64,000 nucleotides of DNA from Apostichopus californicus (GCA_020650975.1 JAIPMN010006057.1:1-64000); one strand, 5' to 3'; positions 48,431-59,625 are shown, counted from the first letter of the stretch. Program-made: numbers and translations. Notes: a model not told the origin generated them from the letters alone.

Positions 48431-51400
48431 CAATCCCAATGTATGGAAACCAGGGCTGAGGGTGTATCAGTTTGGTGATGTTCATTTGGTTTGTATGTCC
48501 ATATTCTGACTTGGTTTATTTTTCCAAAAGGTCTGGTATAACTTCCCCTATGATCCTGGACTTCTTAACACATCCAAGGTTTTGTCAAATCTGAAAGTTG
48601 CTATACAGATTTTCCAGTAATTCGGTCTAAACGCCCCCCCCCCCTCCCCCTCCTTCCTCGTCCTTTGTAGAAAAGTAACTACTTAAGTATAAACTATGCT
48701 AGTACCTTCCAAAGTTTCATGTAAAAGTATGTGACCTTCCACTATGTAACTAGGTATTACTAAGCCAGATAAAGATAGCTATAAGTTAGGCTAGAGTAAT
48801 GCTCGTGATGAGTAAAGCCGCCAACAGCTAAGAGAAACCGTACTTCTTTAGGGAGATGTTACATTTTTAACGTTTCTTTACATATGAAATTGAAGACTGG
48901 AGGAAGTCTTAAGTGGAAATGAGCTGGTGTTTGCATTTGTCATAATACTGGTATTTGTTTATTAAACTGTTAAAATCACATTAAAAGGAGACAGGAAACC
49001 AAAATAATTAAATTATATCTCCCGCCCCCCCCCCCCTCCCCACTCCCACCATCCCAAGTGGCACTATGACATAACACATTGGCAAAAAAAATAGCTCCAT
49101 GCCACGACTTTTAATAACCAATTTACTCCCGTACTGTCCAAGATAATGGACTTAGATATTTTAGGGATAAGTTCATCACAAGGATATTGGTGATATAAGT
49201 TCATTTTGATGGTGTGGGATTCCTTCCCTTTACTCCTTAGGTATGGTGAGGCTAACACTAAGAATGGCTTAAATTAATTAACCTTGGTCTATGCTGCATT
49301 AATCAATTAAAAGACGAGGTGGAAATAATAAAGATATTACCTTCCCATAATCCTGGGTGTTTTCAAATGGCAGTTAGTTGGTTCTCAAATCAGTATGACA
49401 TGGTTGTTATGTTCGGCTTGTTCCAAAGGGGTAATATTCGTCGTTATGCAAAAACGCATGGATCATAGACAAATTGTGTTACTGAGTGGTTATAATGACT
49501 AAAGTATTCGTCAGTATGTGAAAACGAGAGTGGGCCTTAGGTGGACATTCGTCAAAAATCAGCCAGAAATAACTAAAAACAGACAGTTTTAGAACTTCTT
49601 ACCCGGTTCAACCGATTCTTCATCCTCGAAATAGGTAAGAACAATATTTAACTCAATTTCGCCAAAAGTGCACATTCGTCACTAAGCGAAAACGGGGACG
49701 ACTTGTTATCGATGAAATCGTGTGTTGCCGGATTTTGTCAAGGTCTTGGTACTATACAGGCAAAGGTCATTAACTTAAGTTTCGTAATTCATCGGGAAGC
49801 AATCAAAACGACTGCAGACATGAAAATAGCTGCAACTCCCATCCAAATCCACTAAAGATTGACCATTTTACAAGTAATTTCTTAATTATACATTTATTTA
49901 TGAATAAACATTAGCTAATTATGCGCATTTATGATGTAAAGGGAGTGACTGCCTAACTTTCTGTTATGTTTTTTCTTTGCTTTTACAACCTTCGTTTCAA
50001 AGACACTGAACACAGGTTGGTGGCCTAAGGCGACTGTTTGGAATATTTTATTGTCTTCTTTGAAAAGAAGAACATCACATTAGTCAAAGGATATAAGTGG
50101 GCTCGTAATTAGGGGTTCACTTAATACGGGCTAAAATAAGAAAATGTTGATGAGTGCAATACTCCACGTCATACTCGAATCCTACATACGTGCCTAGAAT
50201 CTGGAGGTTGCACACTAATGACTAAAGTATATGAACATTATGCTAAAACTAACTGAAATAGCGCATACTGTCCCTGATGCAGGGGCAGGATGAGGTTTCA
50301 ATGTGGGGAGGTGAAACACAGCTTTTATGGGGCATGCGAGTTGGATTTCAGAGAGCTTAACCACAAACTTTCCTCAAAATGTCTCAAGAACATCTTCTGC
50401 GTATTCCGTACCACAAACTCAATTTTCTGAACGTTTTCAAAAAATGGGCACTTTTTTAATTACATATCTTTTTAACTACAGTTTTGAGTTTAATCCACAG
50501 AAGAGTAGTTTTTACCACAAAGAGGCTCTTCATAGTTACCTGTGAGGTTTTTCAGAAAACTTGGGGTCTTACCCACATATGTATGTAGTTCGCTATGTAC
50601 ACCTTATGTGTGTAATCCGACATAATTTCAAAGTTCAATTTCTGATCAAACATGTCTTTTGTCATGAAATCCATACCCTGCAACTATCTTGGTAATGAAA
50701 CTGTGGAAACAGGATTGAGGTACTGTGGCTTCTGACTGGCAAACAAACAAAGAAGTGGCTATGTAGGGATTGTCACTAACTGTAAGGGTTGGATAGTTCC
50801 CCTAATAGACATGCCATCTGGTAGTCACTAGTTCCAATGTCCATTTTCTAGCCAAAATTCCTCAGACCTTTTTCAGAATGCATTTGGGGGGAGGCCTGCT
50901 ATTTGGCTTCAACTCTTTCTAAATCAGTAGAAAATCCCTGATTATCTGTGGAGAACAATTCTAGCCACTTTTCAAATTACAAAAGCGGAAAAAGATTACA
51001 ATAAATAACGAATAATTAAAACAATCACAATTAACATTTTCTGGTCAAAACAATGATTTAAATATTACGTGATAGTCTCAGAAACTATTCAAGCACATCT
51101 GCGTAACATGAGGGCTTGTTGTCGAAACGTACCTACTGTACGTGACAACAAGACCTAACGTTATTATATTTGAGTGCACACATATGATAGCCTATACCAC
51201 AAACTTCACTATACACAAGGGGAAAGTAACGTTACAAGAAGTCGCATACCTTGTGTTCATTGAACACTACAGATGCAATAATGTGTGCAGACAGGGCAAG
51301 GGACTATTAGCTAACCAAATCACTGGGAATCTGGACAAGCGTCATTGACTATTTTCAGCATGAAAATATACTTCTATGTAGTTGGTGATAGAATGGAAGC

Positions 51401-51577
51401 ACAAAACCTTTCTCTGGAAATGTCTTCTTTTTAACAGGACTTAGTATGGTTTGAATTGTAGAGGCTTAATAAGGAAAGAGTGAAATCACAAGAGACATGT
51501 TTTAAATACCAGTTGCCATGAAGGACTTTACTTTGTTAGAGGAATAGAGCATTTCAACCATTGAGTCAGTCTGTATC
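48431..51577. other. Noncoding DNA with a few dispersed-repeat pieces
   Basis: C-rich runs at 48630-48655 and 49021-49045. The phrase attcgtc followed by a tatg-aaaacg word recurs near 49437, 49506 and 49673. The line aaggtcattaacttaagttt then cgtaattcatcgggaagc (49763-49800) recurs with changes at about 61254-61294, so it belongs to a dispersed repeat. Frames at 49064-49258, 50327-50545 and 51142-51348 lack domains. Confidence 0.4.
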
Positions 51578-51585
51578 CTAACACA

Positions 51586-52549
51586 CACTGGCGGATTCAG
51601 GGCCTTTGTTTGGGAGGGGCCAAAGTGGCATTAGAATGATATGGGGGAGGGGTCTAAGGGGAGGGGGTGCCCCTCCCCTTTTGAAAATTTCCTATTGCTG
51701 AATGCCCTCAGATGCAATTTGGTGCGACAAAAGTGTACAATGGTGATGTTAATTACATTCTAGTTGGGATCATCTTTCTCAAGAAATTTTATTTCTCATA
51801 GGTTATAAATCAGGGGCGGATGCAGGATTTGTGACAGGGTGGTTCTGACTGGTCCAGCTGCGCTTGAACGTAAGACTATCTAAGCGGAGCGCCACCATCG
51901 GTTGGCGCGGAGCGTACCAGAAAATTTTTGGCTTTACAAACCCCCCAGATGCCCGGAAACGGCACTTCCCGAATATTCTAAGTTGCATGTACCTAGCCTG
52001 AAAATATGGATCTCATGTCTGCAATTTCTCAATTGATGAGAAAAAAACAATCTATGAAATATGGTAATACATATCAGATGAGTTGAGATGGTCTGAAAAT
52101 TGAGATTTTTAGGCATTTTTGGCACGTGTAGCACGCGTGCACACTATAGTTCATTTGACGGAAAAGACACACCTGGCTGACGTCCTACATGTTTAAAATT
52201 GGCGTTTAATTTAATTATTTTTTTCTCTCTCTCTTTTTTTCTCTCTTTTTTTTCTCTTTTTTTTTGGGCCAAGAGCAGGGGGGGTCCGGACCCCCTGGAC
52301 CCGCGCCTGATAAATTTCTTACAACCAGCCTGTAACTGCCAAATGGTGATAAACTGTAAATCCTCATGCTCATACATTTAATTTTTAACCAGAAAACGAA
52401 AAGGTTTAGACTAGTCTACCACTGCTATTCCTCTCGATTTTTTTAATTTCCAATCATATGATTTAGCGGATGTTCGGAAACACTTTTTTGGCTCACCTTT
52501 GGGGGGGCCATGGCCCCCCTTGGCCCCCCCCCCCTTGGATCCGCCAGTG
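51586..52549 (+). mobile_element. hAT-like MITE with perfect 8-bp TSD, host of a nested element
   Basis: Termini cactggcggattcaggg (from 51586) and, inverted, cactggcggatccaagg (ending at 52549) are flanked by a perfect 8-bp duplication ctaacaca (51578-51585 and 52550-52557). An 8-bp TSD with short CA(g/c)-type inverted ends fits the hAT superfamily. There is no transposase. The body shares tatgggggaggggtctaagg with the 60.29-kb element. Removing the nested insertion leaves about 459 bp. Confidence 0.9.
51811..52309 (+). mobile_element. Nested MITE, 499 bp, with 6-bp TSD
   Basis: The left end caggggcggatgcagg (51811) and the inverted right end caggcgcgggtccagg (ending at 52309) are flanked by ataaat at 51805-51810 and 52310-52315. 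It lies wholly inside the 51586-52549 element and so inserted later. The core aagcggagcgccaccatcgg followed by ttggcgcggagcgtacc recurs near 60003-60040. It is non-autonomous. Confidence 0.85.
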
Positions 52550-52713
52550 CTAACACATATGTTTGCTACTATTTATTCTGAAGCCTATCCTACCAGAACT
52601 TGAACATCCACTGTTATACTTACCAACATATAGTAAAGTTCTGTTTGTATATCAAGAATGTCAACAGGATCTCAGAAACAGAATAAGCAAACAATGGCAG
52701 AAGTTGCTTTTCA

Positions 52714-52932
52714 ATGGTCTCAACTGAACTGTTGTCTAGTAAAGAATTCAAATCTACCATTGAACAGAGTGTGCTGAGAGCTATTGAGAAAAACATGGAG
52801 GGTATCAGTGAACTCACTGATAAACTGGAATCAAGATGTTCTGATTTAGAGAGTAAACTTGACGGGTCACAGAAAGAGAATCTCACAAAGATGGATCAGC
52901 AGAGGATCAGCAGAAGACCCAGAGATCACTAA
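52714..52932 (+). pseudogene. LINE ORF1 remnant, coiled coil
   Basis: A 72-codon open piece with heptad-rich sequence (IEKNMEGISELTDKLESRCS). A duplicated gatcagcagag near its end shifts the frame. Downstream, to about 53370, further pieces resemble the L1-like ORF1 RNA-binding region: RNNVRGLEIKEN, ERCHRVGKTYPG, IKEDITW and NCWTLDGRV, in different frames. It would bind the element's RNA. Not functional. Confidence 0.65.
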
Positions 52933-53835
52933 ATGATATGGAACAGTGCTCCAGAAGGAACAATGTTCGTGGTTTGGAAATAAAAGAAAATAGTAGGGAG
53001 AATGCCTCTGAAATCATCCTAAACATGGCAAAATAAAGATTAACCATACAGCTACAGCAGAGGGATATAGAACGTTGCCACCGTGTTGGTAAAACGTATC
53101 CTGGTGCCAGCCTCCCTATCGTCGTCGAATTCATATCGTATCAACAAAAACAACAGTAGATACAGTTTAGACGAAAGTTGAAGTCAACATGTATTTTGAT
53201 CAAAGAGGATATCACCTGGACAAATCACAGTCTTTTAAGCTAAACCCATCAACATGAAAAAGTCATCAACTGCTGGACTCTGGATGGACGAGTTACAGCG
53301 TTGGTAAAGACGGTCGACCAACAAGAAATTTAAAAAGCCATCAACTCTGTTTCTGATCTCATGAAAATATAAACAATGATATTTATTCTAAATATTTATT
53401 TCACTGCCACTCGCAGTTCACCCTGGATCATTCTTGATTTTGTTTTGTATTGTATGACATTTTTTTGGCCATCCATGGAAATGTTGCTTAATTATGAGAT
53501 TTCATCGCATACTAGTTGAGTATAATATCGTTTGGGGACATATCACAACTGAATATACTTTTTTAGCGACATAAAAAAAACTGTTTTCATGGGTGATATA
53601 TTTCATTGAAAAAAAATTGTATTGAATTCCGATTTTGACTTTGACAGTAACATGTCCAATTTATACAGGGAAAGTTGCAACTTTAACTTCAAGAGTTTTC
53701 AGTATACAGACATGTATCGAACATGAACAGGATATATTTCCAGAAAATAATTTTGTTAATAATTTGAATTTTAACTGCAATTATTACACAGATGACCGAT
53801 TTAAAAGTTAATATTGAAACCTAAAAGGACATTTC

Positions 53836-54443
53836 ATCATCGCTTGTAATTGTTGAAGTATTCATGCTAATTTTTCTCAACCAGATAGTTATTTGAGAGA
53901 GTTCAATAGTGATTTCGATGTTACTGTAATAAGTGAGACGTGGATAAATTCTTCCTCAAATTAAGCAATTTATCAAATTGATGGATATGATATGTGTCAT
54001 ATTGATAGATGTGATGAAAGACAAAAAAAAAGTACAAAATGCTAGATAAAATGTGCATTACAATTAATGATGCTCTCGAATGTATTTCAGTTGAGATTTC
54101 CGTAGAAAATAGGAAGAATATTATCATTGTCTTTACAGACAACCTCTATAAATGTTCTAACGAATACGTTTGAAAATTTATACAGACAAAGAAGGCGTGA
54201 TGTTTACTTAGGCTTTGAATTTAATATTAATCTTCTTAACTATGAAAATCATATCGGTACCAGAGACTTTCTAGATATACTCTTTAGCATAGGTTTGTTC
54301 CCACTTATTGATAAACCCACTCGTATAACAAACAGTTCTGCATCATTGATCGATAATATTTTTTACAAATGTACTTGGTGCTGAATTCGAAAGTGGATTG
54401 CTAGTTAATGATGTCAGTGATCATCTTCCAGTTTTTAGTTTAA
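53836..54443 (+). pseudogene. LINE AP-like endonuclease remnant
   Basis: Motifs of the exonuclease-endonuclease-phosphatase fold appear in order: VTVISETWINSS (about 53919-53955; catalytic Glu region), LIDKPTRITNSSASLIDNIF (about 54305-54364) and VSDHLPVFSL (about 54411-54440; the SDH active-site His). In-frame stops and shifts separate them. Confidence 0.75.
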
Positions 54444-55062
54444 CTGATTTCGCTATACGTAATAAGCATATAGCCAAGTCCATTTATATAAGAAAGAAAG
54501 ATGAAGCAGCTATGTCTCTGATGAAGCAGAATCTAGATCGAGAGAGATGGGAATCTGTGTATATTGCCGATAATGCATATGAAAGTTTCAATAAAGTAAT
54601 TACAAAATCGTATGGTGATTGTTTTTCTGCTAAAAGGTGCTAATAAGAAGTTGTAAAGAGGTTAAACAAAGTCTTACCAAATGTTTAGAACATGCATCCA
54701 AAAGGTCACTATATGTTAAATTTATTAAAAAGAGGACATTTAATTCTGAATGGAGATATAAAGTCAATATAAACAAGTTAAATTCAATCTTAAAGGGTTG
54801 TAAAAATGAGTATTTTTCAAAACTTTTCGATAGTTATAAAGACAACGTACAAGAAACTTAGAAGGTAAACAGCATCATGAACAAAAATTATCAGAATCAA
54901 ACAACAAAACCCGATACTTTCATTGACAGTGAGAGAGAGAGATTAAAGGTAACGACATGGCAGAAGGACTTAAATATTTACAAGTATTGGATCTAAGTCA
55001 GCTGCAAGTATACAAGAGCATAATAGTTCCATTTATATCTCGGAGAAACAAACACCAATTCT

Positions 55063-56263
55063 ATGTTTCTAGAAGATACTAATGAAGCTGAAGTTCTAGA
55101 GATCTCTTTAAATATGAGTAATAAACGTCTGGGTGCTTACAATAAAATTAGGATGACATCAGTAAAGAATGTTATTCCACATGTTATTCGTCTATTTACT
55201 TACATCTGTAATAAATCATTTTCAAGTGGTATTTTTCCAAATAGCATGAAATTCGCTAAGGTAATACCAATTATCAAATGTGGTGAAAAGAATGGATTTT
55301 CAAATTATAGACCTGTTTCCTTATTACCACAATTTTCGAAAATACTTGAAAAACTGTAAAAAAAAAACAACAACATAAGATTAGACAGTTTCATTGACAA
55401 AATCACATTCTTAGTGAGAGTCAATACCTTTCAAATCTGCACGGTCTACATCTATGGCATTATTGGAATTAGTCGAAGATATTGTATCATCCATAGATAA
55501 CAAAAATTCAACCATAGTATCATTTATTAATCTCAAAAAAACATTCGACACAATAGACCATCATACATTGCTTAATAAATGAAATCATTATAGGTTTCGT
55601 GGTATAGTTCATGATTGGCAGAGTAGTTATTTATTGAATAGAAAACAGTATGTCTAGTTTAATGACGTAAAATCCAATCTGTGTACTGTTGTGTGTGGAG
55701 TACCACAAGGGTCAATTCTGAGTCCCAAATTATTTATTCTATACATAAATGATATTTGCAATGTTTCGAGGTTGCTTAAATCTTTACGTTTTGCTGATAA
55801 TATTTTTGTTCCCATGATAATATTGATATTCTTAGCATTCTAATAAGCAAGGAACTCCATAAACTGAACATATGTTTTGCAGTTAATACATTATCTCTAA
55901 ACGTGAGTAAAAGACATTGTATGATATTCTCGAATCAAAGTGAAGAGTTCGATCTGAACATATATATTGATAAAGTTAAATTTGAAAGTTATTTTAAGAG
56001 ATCAGAAACTAAATTGGAAAGAGCAAATTCTTCATTTATCGAAAACACTTTCTAAAAGCATTGAAATTATACGCAAAGTTGATCATTTATTAAACAGTGA
56101 TGCACTTAACACTTTATATTGTGCTATGTTTCTTCCTTATCTTAATTACTGTGCCGAAGTTTGCGGAAAAACTTATATGTCCAATATCACTATTTTATTC
56201 CTAAAGCGAAAAGAAAGTTATTACATTTTTGTTGAATGCCAAATCTTTAGATCATACTTTTGA
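55063..56263 (+). pseudogene. LINE reverse transcriptase remnant
   Basis: FSSGIFPNSMKFAKVIPIIK then NYRPVSLLPQFSKILEKL (55063-55359) are RT blocks 1-2. INLKKTFDTIDHHTLL follows near 55525. CGVPQGSILSPKLFILYIND lies near 55695-55755, then LRFADNIF, where FADD is expected. Thumb-side pieces DQKLNWKEQI (about 55990) and YCAMFLPYLNYCAEVCGKTY (about 56118-56180) complete it. Frames change several times. The C-terminal piece LFYKLKTIKSPDIVDLF continues at 56262-56312. Confidence 0.85.
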
Positions 56264-56555
56264 GCTCTTTTACAAGTTAAAAACTATTAAATCACCTGAT
56301 ATTGTAGACTTGTTTACTGGTGTGCTTACGTCTCAAGCATACCACATATACTTACCCTCAAATTTACAAATGTACTTCTCACTAATTTCAAATGACAGGT
56401 ATAACAATAGACAAAAACATAATTTTATATAAAGATACGCCAGAACAAGAAAGAAGCAACTTTGTGTTTCAATTTCAGGTGCTAAAGTTTGGAATTCGCT
56501 GGATGATAGCATAATAAATAGCAAGACTTTACGTTATTCAAAAAGGGTATAAGCA

Positions 56556-57042
56556 AAAATTATTGTCAACATAAGTTTACCCAAATAAAGTAAATATTTT
56601 GTGACTGATTGTCGCATTTGTGTTAGTGTGTATTTATTGATTTTGGTGTTATTTGTTGTTTCACCAAATATTCCAGGACCTTTTCTGACTAATTTCATTT
56701 CTGGGGAAAACGATTCTATAAATACCGTACTTCTGTTTACTCCATTTCCACGCATGAATTTGATATGTATAATTTAAAATATTTGTTTGCTTCACTTATT
56801 GATTACTTTCATATGTATATGTGATATTCAGTATTTATGCTGGAAATAATTCATTTTCATTGTCCTTGTCGAAATATTGGTAATGAAAATGTTTTTAATC
56901 CTGTACATTGCTTTTGATTGTTATGATGTATTTGCTTTCAAGCAAACTCAATCATCGGTACATTTGGAAGAAGTGTAGTTTTTTAATGTTTTGAGTGTAT
57001 AGGCCTAGTTGTGAGTGAATGTGCTTGGGGTTTGTTCTTTAA
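56556..57042. other. Spacer between LINE end and serpin stop; serpin 3' UTR
   Basis: The serpin transcript (minus strand) must end here or further left. Minus-strand candidates for the poly-A signal are ATTAAA at 56982-56987 and 56894-56899 and AATAAA at 56633-56638. None is backed by more than the hexamer. Confidence 0.35.
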
Positions 57043-58365
57043 TTAAAAATATTTGCGTCCGACGGACGCAAGCAAGTTTAAGAGTTTGCGTCCATGGTTA
57101 GAACGTTGCGTCCCGGACGCAGAATCCTGCGTTCGTAAAAATGGAACTTCACTCTCTGGTGGATTTACAGAATCCTGCGTTGGTAAAAATGGAACTTCAC
57201 TCTCTGGTGGATTTACAACTCTCCCAAGAAACAAAATGGAACCACATGATGTATCTGAGATGCAAAATATGAATGGTCGGTCGGCTTTAAATGCTGGAAT
57301 ATCTTCAATGGATGAGTTGCAACTACAACGTCGCAGGCCATATTTAGTAGCTGCAGCTGCTTCCGTTCCTTCCTCCTTGAACTCAACAAAAGCCTTATGA
57401 ATGACCTTTGACACATAAAGGTCTTCAGATTTAGTAATTCCAGAAAGGTCTGCCTTATTAACATTGAATACATCTGACATTCCCATTAATGACAAATGAT
57501 CATTCAAATCAAAACTCTCTTCCAGTTTGAAACGAGGGAAGCTGACACGGACTTTCTGCTTCCTGCTGCGTTTACCCAAAGACGTTATGACCTGCATGTT
57601 TATCTTGGATTCTAGGTTAGTAAGGTTAATGGACGGGTGTGGTAATATGATTACCATGCTCAGAGTATTACCAACGTACGGTAGGGATAAAACCTGACAT
57701 TTCAGTTGTTTATCTTCAAAATAATCAAAGTAACCTTTCTGGTACATCATACCTACTGGAATGCTCTTACCGGAGGAAACATGGAATGGCTGAAAAGAAG
57801 TGCTATTTGGATTAAACTGTGACAACCAGTTACCTTTAAAGTATATAGCATTAACCAATACAAGCACTGTCAAAGAGTCCAAAACTCCTGGCGCTATTAG
57901 GTCTTTGATCTTGTCATTGGTCTGCTCTGAAACCCAGCTGTTGATCTCTGTTCTGGCATTCTCTGCACTCCTCTTAAAGTCAATAGGCATCAGCATGGCT
58001 TGGTAATGAACTTTGGTCGTCTTCAGAAAGGATTCTAGAAAGGTATAATCCTTCTGACCGTATAACCGATTGGCAGACTTTAGAGTGAACAAGGCATTGG
58101 GAGATAAAATCAAATCATTCAACTCCTGAAAAGCACTGTGTACATCATTACCTTTAAACTCGTTGATCCTTAGCACCTGTGTCATTTGCTTGGCTGTGTT
58201 GCCACTAGCTCCGGCAAACGTCATGGTAAGAGCTGCCATAATGCTATAAGGTGAGAAAAAGAGGTTGTGTGATGGATCCTTTCCGATGTTTCCATACAGC
58301 TCCCATGAGAATTCATTTAAGGAGTTGGCCAATTGGCTTGCTTCACTGGTACTTGTAGTTGACAT
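57043..58365 (-). CDS. Serpin, clade-B (leukocyte elastase inhibitor) type, with a repeated C-terminal tail
   Basis: A complete 440-aa serpin in one coding exon. Helix-B signature NLFFSPYSIMAALTMTFAGA lies at 34-53, VNAIYFKGNW at 171-180, SFPRFKLEESFDL at 275-287, hinge EEGTEAAAAT at 331-340, and FKADRPFIF then GSILFLGRV at 359-383. The small-residue hinge predicts an inhibitory serpin that traps serine or cysteine proteases. Lining up the hinge with human SERPINB1 puts P1 at Cys347 after Arg345-Arg346, but this loop is about 4 residues longer, so P1 is uncertain. No signal peptide, as in intracellular clade-B serpins. Ordinary serpins stop just after GRVVNP; here about 53 extra residues follow, including two copies of a 16-residue unit and a basic end. 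The start ATG (58365) has A at -3 and lies 14 bases after a good splice acceptor. Confidence 0.95.
   Translation of the reverse strand: MSTTSTSEASQLANSLNEFSWELYGNIGKDPSHNLFFSPYSIMAALTMTFAGASGNTAKQMTQVLRINEFKGNDVHSAFQELNDLILSPNALFTLKSANRLYGQKDYTFLESFLKTTKVHYQAMLMPIDFKRSAENARTEINSWVSEQTNDKIKDLIAPGVLDSLTVLVLVNAIYFKGNWLSQFNPNSTSFQPFHVSSGKSIPVGMMYQKGYFDYFEDKQLKCQVLSLPYVGNTLSMVIILPHPSINLTNLESKINMQVITSLGKRSRKQKVRVSFPRFKLEESFDLNDHLSLMGMSDVFNVNKADLSGITKSEDLYVSKVIHKAFVEFKEEGTEAAAATKYGLRRCSCNSSIEDIPAFKADRPFIFCISDTSCGSILFLGRVVNPPESEVPFLPTQDSVNPPESEVPFLRTQDSASGTQRSNHGRKLLNLLASVGRKYF
57121..57216 (-). repeat. 48-bp in-frame tandem duplication inside the serpin tail
   Basis: agaatcctgcgt starts at 57121 and again at 57169. 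The two 48-bp units differ at about one base in coding effect (Pro versus Arg) and encode VNPPESEVPFL(P/R)TQDS twice. The first VNPP coincides with the normal end of the serpin fold, so the duplication copies the native terminus. Confidence 0.95.
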
Positions 58366-59323
58366 ATTCTGTTAATTTCTGCAGAGGAAAAAGCAAGCAA
58401 AACCTGAGAATTATCAACCTCAACGCAAGATGGTGGTACATTTCTGCTCCCAAAGGATTCAGTATTTCCTTAAATTTGCTATCAAAGCAGACTGGTCAGT
58501 TATAATGACGACAGGATTGTTTACGAAGTCTTACCAATGTCCTCATATTTATCGATTACTTATCTGGCACACGTTCCACTGGCTCTCCTGCTGCACCAAT
58601 GTTATAAAATAGCCTACCTAAGAAATGTTATACTAAAAGGACATTACACATCTAGGCTGGGAGCATTGATTGAATGATGCATAGCAATGTGCATAATTTC
58701 AAGGACTTACAAGAGTAACGTTTTAAGTTAAGAAGAACATTTGAGCCAACAGTTTGAACTTAACTGTAAGTACCTTACCACAAGTTGAATTCACAGCTAG
58801 GTTCTGGCACTCTCTCCTCTCACATCTGAACAATGTAGTGAGCCTGAAATTCCATCTGGCTCTCTAAGTCCTCAAACATACATCATTTTGACAAACAGTG
58901 TGTCTAGCTTTCTTGAAAATGCTCTCCAGATCCTAGCAGACTTCTAAGCCTACAATACCGTACATGTTTTATTACACTCACTGCATGGCTGAAGGCTACT
59001 GTAGTACTAGACCTACTGGCTCTTTCCCCTTACTTCTGGCTTGCTGATTTGATCGAAATTTCGGAGAATCATGGGTTATAAACATGATCTTTACTTAGTG
59101 GCAAGGAGATAAATACTCTCTTCAATTCACCAAGACTTTGTTTGGAAAATATCAATATTTTGCCTACCTTCTTCTAACCCTCTAATTTATTTGCCCAGCA
59201 ATTATGCCACATTTGGCCTATTCCTAATCCTACACGAAACAGACTCAAATAAGCATAGCCTACTAGTTATGTAAGTACATAAATCATGAATACATCATAA
59301 GCCTACGCGCATTCCCAACTTAC
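58366..59323 (-). other. 5' UTR remainder, splice acceptor and 945-bp first intron of the serpin gene
   Basis: On the minus strand ttgctttttcctctgcag ends the intron, with AG complementary to 58379-58380. Exon sequence begins at 58378. The matching donor GTAAGT is complementary to 59318-59323. The intron is AT-rich with no repeat or frame of note. Confidence 0.6.
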
Positions 59324-59422
59324 TGTGATTTGTGAACACTTGAAAACTCGAAAAGACCAAAGAATTGCAGAACAGTTGCACCATCTATCTGTTGTTGCAC
59401 TAGCACTGTAATAAAACATCAG
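59324..59422 (-). other. Probable noncoding first exon of the serpin gene
   Basis: It lies between a start site expected about 30 bases below the TATA box and the GTAAGT donor. It contains no ATG-led frame joined to the serpin. The exact start is an estimate. Confidence 0.45.
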
Positions 59423-59447
59423 TCAGTGTGTTAGAAAAAGAAGAACC

Positions 59448-59470
59448 TTTATATGCTGGTTTTCGATTGG
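59448..59470 (-). promoter_or_regulatory. TATA box and CCAAT box for the serpin gene
   Basis: The minus strand reads CCAAT (59470-59466), then gaaaaccagca, then TATAAAGG (59453-59446). The order and orientation fit a core promoter about 1.09 kb upstream of the serpin ATG, ahead of the predicted noncoding exon. CCAAT is nearer to TATA than usual, so it may be coincidental. Confidence 0.45.
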
Positions 59471-59625
59471 AGTCACTTTGCTAACACGTGTAGCGATTAC
59501 GTTACGGCTGTGGTTAGTTTCAAAGTGTTTTAACAAAGTAGCTAGTTGACCTCCAACGTCACTTCCGTCTCAGATTCGCTAATAAGATGAATTGCTCTTT
59601 GTTTGTTTTAAAGGTACATTGTGCA

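Larger units (their letters stand above)
52660..56555 (+). mobile_element. CR1/Jockey-type LINE, nearly full set of domains but dead
   Basis: In order on the plus strand: a coiled-coil ORF1, an AP-like endonuclease, a reverse transcriptase, and a C-terminal region ending AKVWNSLDDSIINSKTL, typical of this group. It transposes by target-primed reverse transcription. Many stops and frame changes, plus loss of the second Asp in the RT box (FADN), make it inactive. The 5' and 3' ends are fuzzy; no poly-A tail or TSD was identified. It lies downstream of the nested MITEs without being cut by them. Confidence 0.85.
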
